This document shows positions 7,095-14,955 of a DNA stretch of 21,556 bases, piece by piece (within the stretch, counting starts at the first letter, position 1; the number at the start of each line of letters is the position of its first letter). A program made the translations under genes and the position numbers. The stretch comes from Bacilli bacterium (lineage in GTDB: Bacteria; Bacillota_I; Bacilli_A; RFN20; CAG-288), in the NCBI GenBank assembly GCA_900763245.1, contig CAAFJQ010000051.1, positions 1 to 21,556 of the forward strand. Reading direction: 5' to 3'. The notes under the pieces were generated by a model. That model did no database searches. It had not been told where the DNA came from and was given only the letters and a program-made list of their open reading frames with translations.

Positions 7095-7573
7095 CCTTTG
7101 AATGAAATCTCCGGAACACGTCCCTTATAGGGGACATATTCGACACCAGCCATATCGAGCATTCTTCTGGCCGCAACTTCAGCATCAGTATTATGATACT
7201 TGTCAGAAAGATAGACGATCTTCTTTATTCCCGACTGAATGATTGCCTTTGTGCATTCATTGCAGGGGAAAAGGGTGACATAGACCGTGCTTCCCTTCAG
7301 ATTGTGATTGGAATTCAAGATCGCATTGAGCTCTGCATGGCAGACATACGGATATTTTGTTTCCAGGAAAGGAAGATTGTCTTTGCTTCCCGCCCAGGGA
7401 ATCTCTTTGTCATCGACACCGATAGGCATACCATTATAGCCAAGAGAAAGAACCTTGTGTTCATCAGAGACGATGCAGGCTCCGACTTTCGTATTGTTGT
7501 CCTTGCTTCTCATCGAAGACAAGAGAGCAATCGACATAAAGTATTCTTCCCAGGAAATATTGTCAAAATCCAT
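7091..7573 (-). CDS. comEB: dCMP deaminase (ComEB-like)
   Basis: The 160-residue zinc enzyme has the cytidine/deoxycytidylate deaminase signature: CHAELNA with zinc ligand His79 and catalytic Glu81, and PCNEC with Cys104 and Cys107. The N-terminal substrate segment (NNTKVGACIVSDEHKVLSLGYNGMPIG) is typical of dCMP deaminases, which make dUMP for dTMP synthesis. It has a strong GGAGG and heads the leftward block. In B. subtilis the homologue comEB sits in a competence operon; here there is no comEC neighbour, so the symbol reflects homology only. Confidence 0.87.
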   Translation of the reverse strand: MDFDNISWEEYFMSIALLSSMRSKDNNTKVGACIVSDEHKVLSLGYNGMPIGVDDKEIPWAGSKDNLPFLETKYPYVCHAELNAILNSNHNLKGSTVYVTLFPCNECTKAIIQSGIKKIVYLSDKYHNTDAEVAARRMLDMAGVEYVPYKGRVPEISFKG

Positions 7574-7595
7574 GCTTCACCTCCGAAACGAAAAC

Positions 7596-7601
7596 ATTAT
7601 A
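7596..7601 (-). promoter_or_regulatory. -10 element before the deaminase gene
   Basis: A perfect TATAAT lies 23 bases before the ATG in the 46-bp gap after atpC. No good -35 is found at 16-18 bases. No terminator hairpin is seen after atpC, so read-through from the ATP synthase operon is also possible. Confidence 0.4.
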
Positions 7602-7619
7602 TCGTAAATCAGTCGAAAA

Positions 7620-8036
7620 TTATAAATTATGTGCATTTTTGACATTGATTCTGTTCAATGCACGTTTCAGTTTGATTTCAGCTCTTGTACTGTCTCTTCT
7701 CGACTGAGCAGTAGAGAGCAGTTCTTCTGCGTTGGCTTTTGCCTTCAGAGCGCGGTCCATATCAATCTCATCGACCGATTCGATTGCATAGACAAAGAGG
7801 CTTGCTTTGTTCTCGGTATGTGAGAACTGAAGCGTTCCGCCTGATATCGCATAATAATATCGATGGCCGCGGATAGATACAACAAGAGGGCAAATGACAA
7901 TATTGGCAATCAGATCCAAATGATGGGCTTTGAGAGCGAGTTCACCTAAATCGCTTGTCAAAATGATTTCATCGACTTTATCGGCGAAATACTGATGCTC
8001 CGGTGTGATGATATCCAAAGTGAATGTCGAATCCAT
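7620..8036 (-). CDS. atpC: F-type ATP synthase epsilon subunit
   Basis: This 138-residue subunit has an N-terminal beta sandwich (FTLDIITPEHQYF through SGGTLQFS) and a C-terminal helical hairpin rich in Ala, Glu and Lys. It is part of the F1 central stalk and can inhibit ATP hydrolysis. Two in-frame ATGs are near each other. The one at 8036 lies eight bases after AGGTG, while that at 8042 is only two bases away, so 8036 is preferred. It is the last gene of the ATP synthase operon, 19 bases after atpD. Confidence 0.9.
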   Translation of the reverse strand: MDSTFTLDIITPEHQYFADKVDEIILTSDLGELALKAHHLDLIANIVICPLVVSIRGHRYYYAISGGTLQFSHTENKASLFVYAIESVDEIDMDRALKAKANAEELLSTAQSRRDSTRAEIKLKRALNRINVKNAHNL

Positions 8037-8055
8037 ATTCATTTCACCTATTTAA

Positions 8056-9456
8056 TCACTTCAATGTCTTCGCTTTCTCTAAGACATCATCAAAGGTGCC
8101 GACATAAGTGAAAGCAGCCTCCGGCAAAGCATCTCCTTCGCCAGCAAGGATTCTTTCAAAAGAGGTCAAAGTGTCTTCGATCTTGACAAACTTCCCTTCG
8201 ATGCCACTGAATCTTTCAGCGACAGAGAAAGGCTGAGAAAGGAAGTTACGGATTCTTCTTGCGCGTGCAACGATGACTTTATCCTCTTCGGAAAGTTCAT
8301 CGATACCTAAAATTGCAATGATATCCTGTAAATCCTTATAACGCTGAAGAATGGTCTGAACCTGTCTTGCAATCGAATAATGTCTCTGTCCGACAACATT
8401 CGGATCAAGGAAGTTAGAAGAAGAGGCGAGAGGATCGACGGCGGGATAAAGGCCTAAAGCGGCGATGCCTCTGTCAAGAACGGTCTTGGCATCAAGATGA
8501 GAGAAGGTTGTAGCAGGGGCTGGGTCAGTTAAGTCATCAGCAGGAACATAGACAGCCTGGATGGAAGTGATGGAACCATCTTTCGTGGATGCGATTCTTT
8601 CCTGAAGCTGTCCCATTTCGGTTGCCAAAGTAGGCTGATAGCCGACAGCGGAAGGCATACGGCCTAACAGAGCGGAAACTTCGCTTCCCGCCTGAGTAAA
8701 ACGATAGATGTTGTCAATGAAGAGAAGAACATCCTGATGTGCGACATCACGGAAGTATTCCGCCATCGTAAGACCGGAGAGTGCGACTCTCATACGGACA
8801 CCAGGTGTCTCATTCATCTGACCAAAGACAAGAGCGGTGTTAGGAAGAACACCGGACTCCTTCATTTCATAGTAAAGGTCGTTTCCTTCACGGGAACGCT
8901 CTCCAACGCCTGCAAAAACGGAAATGCCATGCTTCTGCATAGCGATATTGTTCATCAATTCCTGAATCAGAACGGTTTTACCGACACCGGCGCCACCAAA
9001 AAGACCGACTTTTCCGCCTTTGATATAAGGGCAGAGAAGATCAATGACCTTGATGCCGGTTTCAAAGATCTGAGCCTGTGTGGACTGATCCTGGAACTTC
9101 GGCGGATCATTGTAAATGGAATGGGTAAGATTCGCTTTGAAAGGTCCTGCCTCATCAATCGGTTGGCCCAAGACATTGAACATTCTGCCTAAGACTTCCT
9201 TTCCGACAGGAACTTTGATGGATTCACCGGTGTTGACGACGGTCAATCCTCTCTGAATGCCCTCTGTTGCACCCATAGCGATGCAGCGGACAGTATCATC
9301 TCCGATATGCTGAACGACTTCCAGTGTCAATTCCTTTCCCTGAGCAGTCGTTACTTTCAAAGCCATCAAAAGAGGAGGAATATTGTTTTCATCAAATCTG
9401 ACATCGATAACCGGTCCAATAGCCTGAACCAGGACACCATCTTTCGTATTTAACAT
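8056..9456 (-). CDS. atpD: F-type ATP synthase beta subunit
   Basis: This 466-residue catalytic subunit has the P-loop GGAGVGKT (154-161), the GVGERSREG segment with the catalytic Glu (about 183-191), and the conserved FIDNIYRFTQAGSEVSALLGRMPSAVGYQPTL-type region. The start has AGGAGG seven bases upstream in the short gap after atpG. Length and motifs match functional beta subunits. It works with AtpA, G, H and C in F1, synthesising ATP from the ion gradient or pumping ions by hydrolysis, as is common in fermenting anaerobes. Confidence 0.96.
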   Translation of the reverse strand: MLNTKDGVLVQAIGPVIDVRFDENNIPPLLMALKVTTAQGKELTLEVVQHIGDDTVRCIAMGATEGIQRGLTVVNTGESIKVPVGKEVLGRMFNVLGQPIDEAGPFKANLTHSIYNDPPKFQDQSTQAQIFETGIKVIDLLCPYIKGGKVGLFGGAGVGKTVLIQELMNNIAMQKHGISVFAGVGERSREGNDLYYEMKESGVLPNTALVFGQMNETPGVRMRVALSGLTMAEYFRDVAHQDVLLFIDNIYRFTQAGSEVSALLGRMPSAVGYQPTLATEMGQLQERIASTKDGSITSIQAVYVPADDLTDPAPATTFSHLDAKTVLDRGIAALGLYPAVDPLASSSNFLDPNVVGQRHYSIARQVQTILQRYKDLQDIIAILGIDELSEEDKVIVARARRIRNFLSQPFSVAERFSGIEGKFVKIEDTLTSFERILAGEGDALPEAAFTYVGTFDDVLEKAKTLK

Positions 9457-9467
9457 AGAAGCACCTC

Positions 9468-10340
9468 CTATTCTTCTTTCTTTCCGGCTGTGGCACCGGC
9501 AACGACTTCCGTAATCTCCTGCGTGATAGCATTCTGTCTGGATTTGTTGTACTGAATGGTAAGCTGAGAAACGATCTTATCAGCAGAATCAGTAGCGGCT
9601 TCCATCGCATTTCTGCGGCTTGCAAGCTCTGAGAGTTCCGATTCGATGAAGCGATTGTAGAGAAGCGAATCCAGATAATGAGGGACGAGCGAATTAATAA
9701 CCTCTTCCTTGCTGCTTTCGTAGATCGGCTCGAATCTATAGCCGTTCCTTTCTTCTTGGAACGAGGTGATGTCAAGCGGAGCAATCTTTTCAACAGTCGG
9801 AAGGAATGTCATTGAATTCTTATAGTGTGTATAGACAAGATTTATGGATGAATATTCGCCAGTCTGATACTTTTGGAATATGACATGGCGAAGCCTTCTT
9901 ACTTTGGAGTAGGAATAATTGTCCATCAAAGAAGCAAAGTCTTCGACTAACGTATATCCTTTGTCCTTGTAATGAATCAAAGCCTTCTGTCCTATTGCGA
10001 TGATTTCATCGCCTAGCTTAAGAAGGGAATCAAGCGTCTTGAACAAGGAGTAGTTATAAGCACCGCACAATCCAAGGGTAGACGTGAAGACGATATAAAG
10101 TGCCTTCTTTCCTTCTCTTTCTTTAAAATACAAAGAATCTTCCAGGGACTTGAAATCCGTATGAGAGAGCACCTCATCCAGAACGGATTTCAATCCGCAT
10201 GTATAAGGCTTGTTGTCCTCATAGTACTTTCTCCATCTCTGATACTTCACGGAAGCGACCAGCTTCATCGCCTTGGTGATCTTTTCCGTGGATTTGATGG
10301 TATTGATTCTTCTCTTTGTATTGATTAAAGACTCTGGCAT
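9468..10340 (-). CDS. atpG: F-type ATP synthase gamma subunit
   Basis: The 290-residue rotor shaft subunit has the conserved N-terminal helix (INTIKSTEKITKAMKLVASVK) and C-terminal helix (NAMEAATDSADKI...YNKSRQNAITQEITEVVAGA) that form the coiled coil inside the alpha-beta ring. It lies 8 bases after atpA with a poor ribosome binding site (AAGGA about 14 bases away), so coupling to atpA translation is likely. Confidence 0.95.
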   Translation of the reverse strand: MPESLINTKRRINTIKSTEKITKAMKLVASVKYQRWRKYYEDNKPYTCGLKSVLDEVLSHTDFKSLEDSLYFKEREGKKALYIVFTSTLGLCGAYNYSLFKTLDSLLKLGDEIIAIGQKALIHYKDKGYTLVEDFASLMDNYSYSKVRRLRHVIFQKYQTGEYSSINLVYTHYKNSMTFLPTVEKIAPLDITSFQEERNGYRFEPIYESSKEEVINSLVPHYLDSLLYNRFIESELSELASRRNAMEAATDSADKIVSQLTIQYNKSRQNAITQEITEVVAGATAGKKEE

Positions 10341-10348
10341 CGCTTAAT

Positions 10349-11848
10349 TTACAATCCTTCTTTTACGGCTTTCGTAACAGAATCAATCACAGCCTTCTTT
10401 TCATCGGAAAGCTGTTTTGTATTCTTGATTTCATCAAAGATTTCCGGATGAGAGGAATGGAGATTGTCTCTGATCTTCTCTAAGACATCCTGAATCTTCT
10501 CAATCGGAACATCATCGATCAGCTTAGACTGAGCGACATAGATATCGACAATCTCATCTCCCATGCTGAGCGTTGAATACTGTTTCTGTCTTAAGACTTC
10601 CATCAAGACAGCACCATGTGTGAGAATATTCTTCGTTGTCTGATCCAAATCGGAACCGAAACGAGAGAAATCAAGCATTTCATTGTAGTTGGCCAATTCG
10701 ATCTTCAAAGAGGAAGAGACTTTCTTCATCGCCTTGATCTGTGCGGATGAGCCGACACGTGAAACGGAAAGACCGCTGTCGACAGCCGGTCTCTGACCGG
10801 CGTTGAACAAGTCTGTCGTCAAGAAGATCTGACCATCGGTGATAGAGATGACATTTGTCGGAATATAGGCGGAGATATCGCCAGCCTGTGTCTCGACAAT
10901 CGGAAGAGCGGTGATAGAACCGCCTCCTAACTTATCGTTAAGGCGACATGCTCTTTCAAGAAGTCTGGAATGGAGATAGAAAATATCGCCAGGATAGGCT
11001 TCTCTTCCAGGAGAACGCTTTAAAAGAAGGGATAATGCACGATAGCTGACTGCATGTTTGGATAAATCATCATAGACAACAAGGACATCTTTGCCTCTCT
11101 TTGCCCAATATTCAGCCATAGTCGTGGCGCTGTAAGGAGCGATATAAAGCATCGGAGCCGCTTCGCTTGCGCTAGCATTGACAATGACGGTATAGTCCAT
11201 TGCGCCATGTTCTTTCAGTTTGCTGACAATCTGAGCGATAGTGGAGTTCTTCTGACCGATTGCACAATAGACGCAGATGACATCTTTTCCTTTTTGGTTG
11301 ATGATGGTATCAATAGCAATAGCAGTTTTTCCAGTCTGTCTGTCGCCGATGATCAATTCTCTTTGTCCTTTTCCGATTGGAATCATGGAGTCGAGTGCCT
11401 TGATGCCTGTCTCAAGCGGTTCACAGACGCTCTGTCTTGACATGATAGAGGGAGCAGGAGATTCAATCGGAGCTTCTTCACTCGTTTTGATTTCACCGTT
11501 TCCGTCAATAGGCTGTCCTAAGGAGGAGACGACTCTTCCTAAAAGCGCATCACCGACAGGAACAGAAACGACTCTTCCTGTCAGTCTGACAGGATCACCT
11601 TCATAAATGGTGGTGTCTTTTCCTAAAAGGACACAGCCGACAGAATCTTCGTTTAAGTTCATGACCATGCCGTAGACGTTATGTGGGAACGATAACAGTT
11701 CTCCATACATCGCTTTGTCTAAGCCATAGATGGTTGCGATGCCATCACCGACACTGACAACAGTACCGACATTGCTGGTCTCGATTTTGTTTTCGTAATT
11801 ATTGATCTCTTTCTGAATGAGATTGCTGATGGAATCGATATCTGCCAT
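10349..11848 (-). CDS. atpA: F-type ATP synthase alpha subunit
   Basis: The 499-residue regulatory nucleotide-binding subunit has the P-loop GDRQTGKT (168-175), the VYCAIGQK region, the PGREAYPGD segment, and SGLSVSRVGSSAQ with the conserved Arg. An upstream in-frame ATG at 11878 lies inside atpH; the ATG at 11848 is preferred because AAAGGAGACA precedes it and the protein then starts like its relatives (MADID...IQKEI). It follows atpH by 13 bases. Confidence 0.95.
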   Translation of the reverse strand: MADIDSISNLIQKEINNYENKIETSNVGTVVSVGDGIATIYGLDKAMYGELLSFPHNVYGMVMNLNEDSVGCVLLGKDTTIYEGDPVRLTGRVVSVPVGDALLGRVVSSLGQPIDGNGEIKTSEEAPIESPAPSIMSRQSVCEPLETGIKALDSMIPIGKGQRELIIGDRQTGKTAIAIDTIINQKGKDVICVYCAIGQKNSTIAQIVSKLKEHGAMDYTVIVNASASEAAPMLYIAPYSATTMAEYWAKRGKDVLVVYDDLSKHAVSYRALSLLLKRSPGREAYPGDIFYLHSRLLERACRLNDKLGGGSITALPIVETQAGDISAYIPTNVISITDGQIFLTTDLFNAGQRPAVDSGLSVSRVGSSAQIKAMKKVSSSLKIELANYNEMLDFSRFGSDLDQTTKNILTHGAVLMEVLRQKQYSTLSMGDEIVDIYVAQSKLIDDVPIEKIQDVLEKIRDNLHSSHPEIFDEIKNTKQLSDEKKAVIDSVTKAVKEGL

Positions 11849-11861
11849 ATTGTCTCCTTTC

Positions 11862-12410
11862 TCACCTATCTTTATCAATCAAGAGAGCATCTCTCACCTG
11901 ATTGAGTTTGGTATCAATAGAATAATCGTACAACGTATCATCCACATAGATTCGCATGCCTGCGATGACTCTCTTATCAAGGATCACCTTGAAGACGACC
12001 TGCTTCTTGTATTTCTTCGAGAAGATGTCTGTCACTTTGCTGACAGTTTCCTCATCGAGTTCAAACGGCGTATAGATTCTTCCTTCCAATATGCCTTTTT
12101 CTTTGTTGAAATGGTGTCTGTATTCCTTTGTGATCTCAGAAAGATAGCGGATTGCTTTTCTTCGAATGAGAACACTGAGGAATGCGTATACAGGCAGGTG
12201 GATATGATCTTTGATATTCTCTTCCAAAAGCCTGTCTTTGTCCTTTTTCTCAATCATCGGAGAAGAAAGGAACTTGGACAGTTTTTCATCTCTTTTGAAT
12301 ATTTCACAAAGGAAAAGCAAATCAGAGAGATATTCTTCTACCTGATTTTTTTCTTTTGCGACGGAGTAAAGAGCTAATGCATAGCTTTTAAGAAGATTCT
12401 TATCGATCAT
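11862..12410 (-). CDS. atpH: F-type ATP synthase delta subunit
   Basis: The 182-residue peripheral stalk subunit has the helical N-terminal domain starting YALALYSVAKE, where a YAxALF/Y pattern is typical, and a C-terminal region with GxIYTPFELDEET and AGMRIYVDDTLYDYSI, which corresponds to the family's GGxxIxIGDxxxDxSI. Its ATG overlaps the atpF stop by 4 bases. It links subunit b to the top of F1. Confidence 0.92.
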   Translation of the reverse strand: MIDKNLLKSYALALYSVAKEKNQVEEYLSDLLFLCEIFKRDEKLSKFLSSPMIEKKDKDRLLEENIKDHIHLPVYAFLSVLIRRKAIRYLSEITKEYRHHFNKEKGILEGRIYTPFELDEETVSKVTDIFSKKYKKQVVFKVILDKRVIAGMRIYVDDTLYDYSIDTKLNQVRDALLIDKDR

Positions 12411-13021
12411 TTTTCTTCTTTGTCCTTCATCTTATCGATAAAGTCATCGATGACTTTATTGTTGTCTTCTCTGGTCAGTTCTCTTCCTAAGATTTCCTTG
12501 GAAGCAGCAATGGCCGTAGAGACGATTTCATCATGTGCTTTTCTTTCGACTTCTTTCTGTTTTTCAAGAGCATCCTTTTCACCCTGAAGGCGAATCTGTT
12601 CTGCTCTTTCATTTGCTTTTTCAATGATGGCCTGACTGGTCTTTTCAGCCGTCTTTTTCGCATCAGAAACAATCTTGTCCGCTTGGACATGACTGTCTTT
12701 GATGTTCATTTCAGAGACTTCTTTGTTTCTGTCTGCTTCGAGATTCTTTTCTCTTGCCTCATCCACGTTCTGTTTGACATGATCAGCGCGAAGCTGCAGT
12801 CTTTTCTTGATCGGCTTATAGCAGAACTTGAAGAAGACAAAGACCATGACAAGGAAAGCACCCAACTGGGCCAAGGCGACATAGAGGTTAGGAAGAACGT
12901 TTTCAATCGTATCTTCCACAGGTCCTGAAATGTTGTCAGCAGCCTGCTTTGTGTCACATGAGGTAAGGGCAAGAACGAGCAGAGAGGATAAAGAAGCCCA
13001 TGTTAGCTTCTTGTTCTTCAT
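12407..13021 (-). CDS. atpF: F-type ATP synthase b subunit with lipoprotein signal
   Basis: The 204-residue stator subunit begins with a lysine-rich signal peptide ending in the lipobox LTSC (Cys22), so it is probably lipid-modified after cleavage. A short linker and one transmembrane helix (about 46-68, ALAQLGAFLVMVFVFF) follow, then a long charged coiled coil to the end. Standard b subunits have no signal peptide and place the helix at the N-terminus. Lipoprotein-type b subunits are known from Mycoplasma and relatives, supporting a lineage close to the Mollicutes. GAGG precedes the ATG. Confidence 0.92.
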   Translation of the reverse strand: MKNKKLTWASLSSLLVLALTSCDTKQAADNISGPVEDTIENVLPNLYVALAQLGAFLVMVFVFFKFCYKPIKKRLQLRADHVKQNVDEAREKNLEADRNKEVSEMNIKDSHVQADKIVSDAKKTAEKTSQAIIEKANERAEQIRLQGEKDALEKQKEVERKAHDEIVSTAIAASKEILGRELTREDNNKVIDDFIDKMKDKEEK

Positions 13022-13039
13022 TTGATCCTCTATTGTTCC

Positions 13040-13336
13040 TTAGAAAGAAGAAGGACTCTTGACGAAGATGAGAAGAATTGCGAGAACAAGTCCGTAAATA
13101 GCGACAGTTTCGCAAAGAGAAACAGCCAAAATCATGCTGGATCTCAGGTTCTTGGATGCCTCAGGGTTTCTAGCCATGCCTTTTAAAGCGGCAGCGCAGA
13201 CAATACCTTCAGCAATAGAAGACATGGACATACCGATAAGGATAAGACCAATACCAATGTAAAGTCCCTGTGCAGCAGTAAATACATTATCTGCTGCTGT
13301 TTCAGCCAAAGTGATAAACGACTGTAAGAAATTCAT
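13040..13336 (-). CDS. atpE: F-type ATP synthase c subunit (two-carboxylate ion site)
   Basis: The 98-residue proteolipid has two transmembrane helices joined by the polar loop ARNPEA (55-60). The ion-binding carboxylate is Glu76 in helix 2 (C-E-T-V-A-I-Y-G). Thr77 and Tyr81 sit at the positions of Ser66 and Tyr70 of the Ilyobacter sodium-binding c-ring. Glu43 in helix 1 (S-I-A-E-G) lies exactly 33 residues before Glu76, where Ilyobacter has Gln32 and the Fusobacterium nucleatum sodium c-ring has Glu32. This predicts a Na+-coupled ring of the two-carboxylate type. An extra 20 residues precede helix 1. A strong AAGGAGG lies eight bases before the ATG. Confidence 0.93.
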   Translation of the reverse strand: MNFLQSFITLAETAADNVFTAAQGLYIGIGLILIGMSMSSIAEGIVCAAALKGMARNPEASKNLRSSMILAVSLCETVAIYGLVLAILLIFVKSPSSF

Positions 13337-13355
13337 AAAGTCAGCCTCCTTTTAT

Positions 13356-14210
13356 TTATTCTTGTTCGGCTTTTCTTGCAACAGAATTACGCATATCAAC
13401 AGCTTTTGCAATAGTTTCGTTCGCTTCCTCTTCCGGAGCGCCTTGGGCGATGTCCATCATCGTAATCATAACGAAAACTATCGTTTGTATAAAACCGCTG
13501 AATAGATCGAAGTAGGCGTGGAGGAAGGGCATGATCATCGGTGCAAGAATCAAGCCAAAATGATTCAACATCGCATAGAAGGATTGATAGAGCAATGTCA
13601 TAATGCAGAAACCAGCAAAGGCATTACCGAAAAGACGGATGCCTAAAGACAACATCGGAACAAGGTTGGTGGCAAGCGGAAGCAGAGGAGGAAACGTGAA
13701 GATGAACTGATTGACATATTTCCATTTCTGGGTTCTCAGTTTCGTGACTTCAATCAAAATGACAGTAATCATACCAATCAACAATGTGAAAGTAAGATTG
13801 GTGAAGGGGGAAGGCAAAGCAGAGAAGCGGGTTGTTTCGTTCAAAAGATAACCATCTGCTTTCTTTCCTAAGACAATGAAGTTCGGAAATCCGATCATTC
13901 CGATAAAGAATCCTAAGAAAATATAGGCACATAATGGAATGATGTATCCTGCAAAGTTCGAGAAATACTTAGGACAGCCCATCAGTTCATTCACTCTTTC
14001 ATCACCGAACCCAACAATGATTTCAGCAATATTGACAATTCCTTTTGGTTTTTCAAAAGGACCTGTTTTCTTCAGCTTGAAATAAACGACAAAGGAAAAG
14101 ACGATCACCAGAAGCATGACGGTCATGCTGGTGATGAACTCCGCTGAAATCATTTTAGGGAATTCAGGATTGAGAAGATTATCAAAGTTGATGCCGCTTA
14201 ACGTTCTCAT
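13356..14210 (-). CDS. atpB: F-type ATP synthase a subunit
   Basis: The 284-residue membrane subunit forms the ion half-channels against the c-ring. The essential Arg is Arg192 in MLSLGIRLFGNAFAG. Five to six hydrophobic helices are visible. After the last helix (QTIVFVMITMMDIAQGA) there is a charged tail of about 30 residues (EEEANETIAKAVDMRNSVARKAEQE region) that most a subunits lack. The start overlaps the upstream AtpI-like gene by 4 bases (ATGA), with AAGG three bases before the ATG. Confidence 0.93.
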   Translation of the reverse strand: MRTLSGINFDNLLNPEFPKMISAEFITSMTVMLLVIVFSFVVYFKLKKTGPFEKPKGIVNIAEIIVGFGDERVNELMGCPKYFSNFAGYIIPLCAYIFLGFFIGMIGFPNFIVLGKKADGYLLNETTRFSALPSPFTNLTFTLLIGMITVILIEVTKLRTQKWKYVNQFIFTFPPLLPLATNLVPMLSLGIRLFGNAFAGFCIMTLLYQSFYAMLNHFGLILAPMIMPFLHAYFDLFSGFIQTIVFVMITMMDIAQGAPEEEANETIAKAVDMRNSVARKAEQE

Positions 14211-14599
14211 TTACCTTCATCTTCTTTCTTTTCCAATATGTTAGTCGCAGTATACGAAATATATGTTAGCATAATTTCAATGAAAGGAAGTAAAATCCAA
14301 TAACCGGAAATCGAATTATAGAAGGAAGGGACAAATTTCCAGATCAAAGCAGGAATGAGCATCGAAATCAGGTTACAGATGAAACGGGAAGCGATGGAAA
14401 GGAAAAGAAGTCCAGTATGTTTCTGTACATCTTTCGGATAATAGAAGGAAAAGAATGTCCAGATGCAGAAAGGAAAAGGAATAAAGGCAAAGACAGACTC
14501 TTTCATCTTCCCCATACATAAAAGAATGACACCCGTCAGAAGGATAACAGCACTGATGATGATAGCGAATATTGAACGTTTGGAAAGATGTTTTTTCAT
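14207..14599 (-). CDS. AtpI-like small membrane protein, first gene of the atp operon
   Basis: The 130-residue product has four predicted transmembrane helices (about 8-28, 37-55, 64-87, 94-116) and a charged C-terminus. Its position before atpB and its topology match AtpI (UncI), which helps c-ring assembly or ion supply; sequence in this family is poorly conserved, so the name rests mainly on context. The ATG at 14599 is preferred over one at 14692 because the promoter lies between them. There is no ribosome binding site, and the -10 box ends 6 bases before the ATG, which suggests leaderless translation. Confidence 0.65.
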   Translation of the reverse strand: MKKHLSKRSIFAIIISAVILLTGVILLCMGKMKESVFAFIPFPFCIWTFFSFYYPKDVQKHTGLLFLSIASRFICNLISMLIPALIWKFVPSFYNSISGYWILLPFIEIMLTYISYTATNILEKKEDEGK

Positions 14600-14605
14600 G
14601 CCTAA

Positions 14606-14614
14606 AATATACCA
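14606..14614 (-). promoter_or_regulatory. Extended -10 promoter of the ATP synthase operon
   Basis: On the minus strand TGGTATATT (TGn plus TATATT at 14606-14611) sits directly before the first gene; transcription would start at or next to the ATG. A weak TTAGGA lies 18 bases upstream. Confidence 0.5.
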
Positions 14615-14628
14615 TAAACTACGTTTAT
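14614..14628. repeat. Short palindrome upstream of the atp promoter
   Basis: ATAAAC and GTTTAT form a perfect 6-bp inverted repeat around TAC, between the -35 and -10 regions of the atp promoter. It could be an operator, but it is short. Confidence 0.35.
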
Positions 14629-14685
14629 TTCCTAACAAAATGATAGCGATTGCAAAAAAAATTTCTGATTTTTGAAAAAATGATA

Positions 14686-14714
14686 TTGACATGTTGATGA
14701 TTTGCCTTTATAAT
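14686..14714 (+). promoter_or_regulatory. Consensus sigma-70 promoter of the tRNA unit
   Basis: Perfect TTGACA (14686-14691) and perfect TATAAT (14709-14714) with the ideal 17-base spacer. Transcription should start near 14721, six bases before tRNA-Val. Confidence 0.9.
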
Positions 14715-14726
14715 TAAACACGCTTT

Positions 14727-14802
14727 GGGCATTTAGCTCAGCTGGGAGAGCATCCGCTTGACGTGCGGAAGGTCACAGGTCCGAGCCCTGTAGTGCCCAC
14801 CA
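14727..14802 (+). tRNA. tRNA-Val (anticodon GAC)
   Basis: The 76-base gene folds into a full cloverleaf. Acceptor GGGCATT pairs with AGTGCCC, the anticodon stem TCCGC/GCGGA holds the loop TTGACGT (anticodon GAC, codons GTC and GTT), and the T-stem is ACAGG/CCTGT. CCA is encoded. The T-loop is TCCGAGC, so position 55 is C (14781) where nearly all tRNAs have U (pseudouridine). Transcribed from the consensus promoter just upstream. Confidence 0.95.
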
Positions 14803-14815
14803 TGTTCGCCAAAGC

Positions 14816-14842
14816 AAGCCAACCCTAAGCGGTTGGCTTTTT
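14816..14842 (+). terminator. Intrinsic terminator between the two tRNAs
   Basis: AAGCCAACC pairs with GGTTGGCTT (9 bp) around the loop CTAAGC, followed by a run of T. It lies 12 bases before tRNA-Ser, which has no visible promoter of its own. Confidence 0.8.
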
Positions 14843-14854
14843 ATCTTATTACAC

Positions 14855-14946
14855 GGAGCAGTACCCAAGAGGCTGAAGGGAACGGTCTTGAAAACCGTCA
14901 GTAGGCGTATAACCTAGCAAGAGTTCAAATCTCTTCTGCTCCGCCA
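14855..14946 (+). tRNA. tRNA-Ser (anticodon TGA)
   Basis: The 92-base class II tRNA has acceptor GGAGCAG paired with CTGCTCC, anticodon stem ACGGT/ACCGT with loop CTTGAAA (anticodon TGA), a long variable arm, a normal TTCAAAT T-loop and encoded CCA. It probably depends on read-through from the tRNA-Val promoter. The sequence ATTACACGGAGCA at its 5' edge recurs at 16457-16469. Confidence 0.95.
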
Positions 14947-14955
14947 TCGAAAACT

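Noticed and set aside
11277..11606. Open frame of 109 codons opposite atpA, and similar frames opposite atpD, ecfA2 and the AlbA_2 gene
   Set aside because: They are antisense shadows of strongly conserved genes, without ribosome binding sites or recognisable domains.
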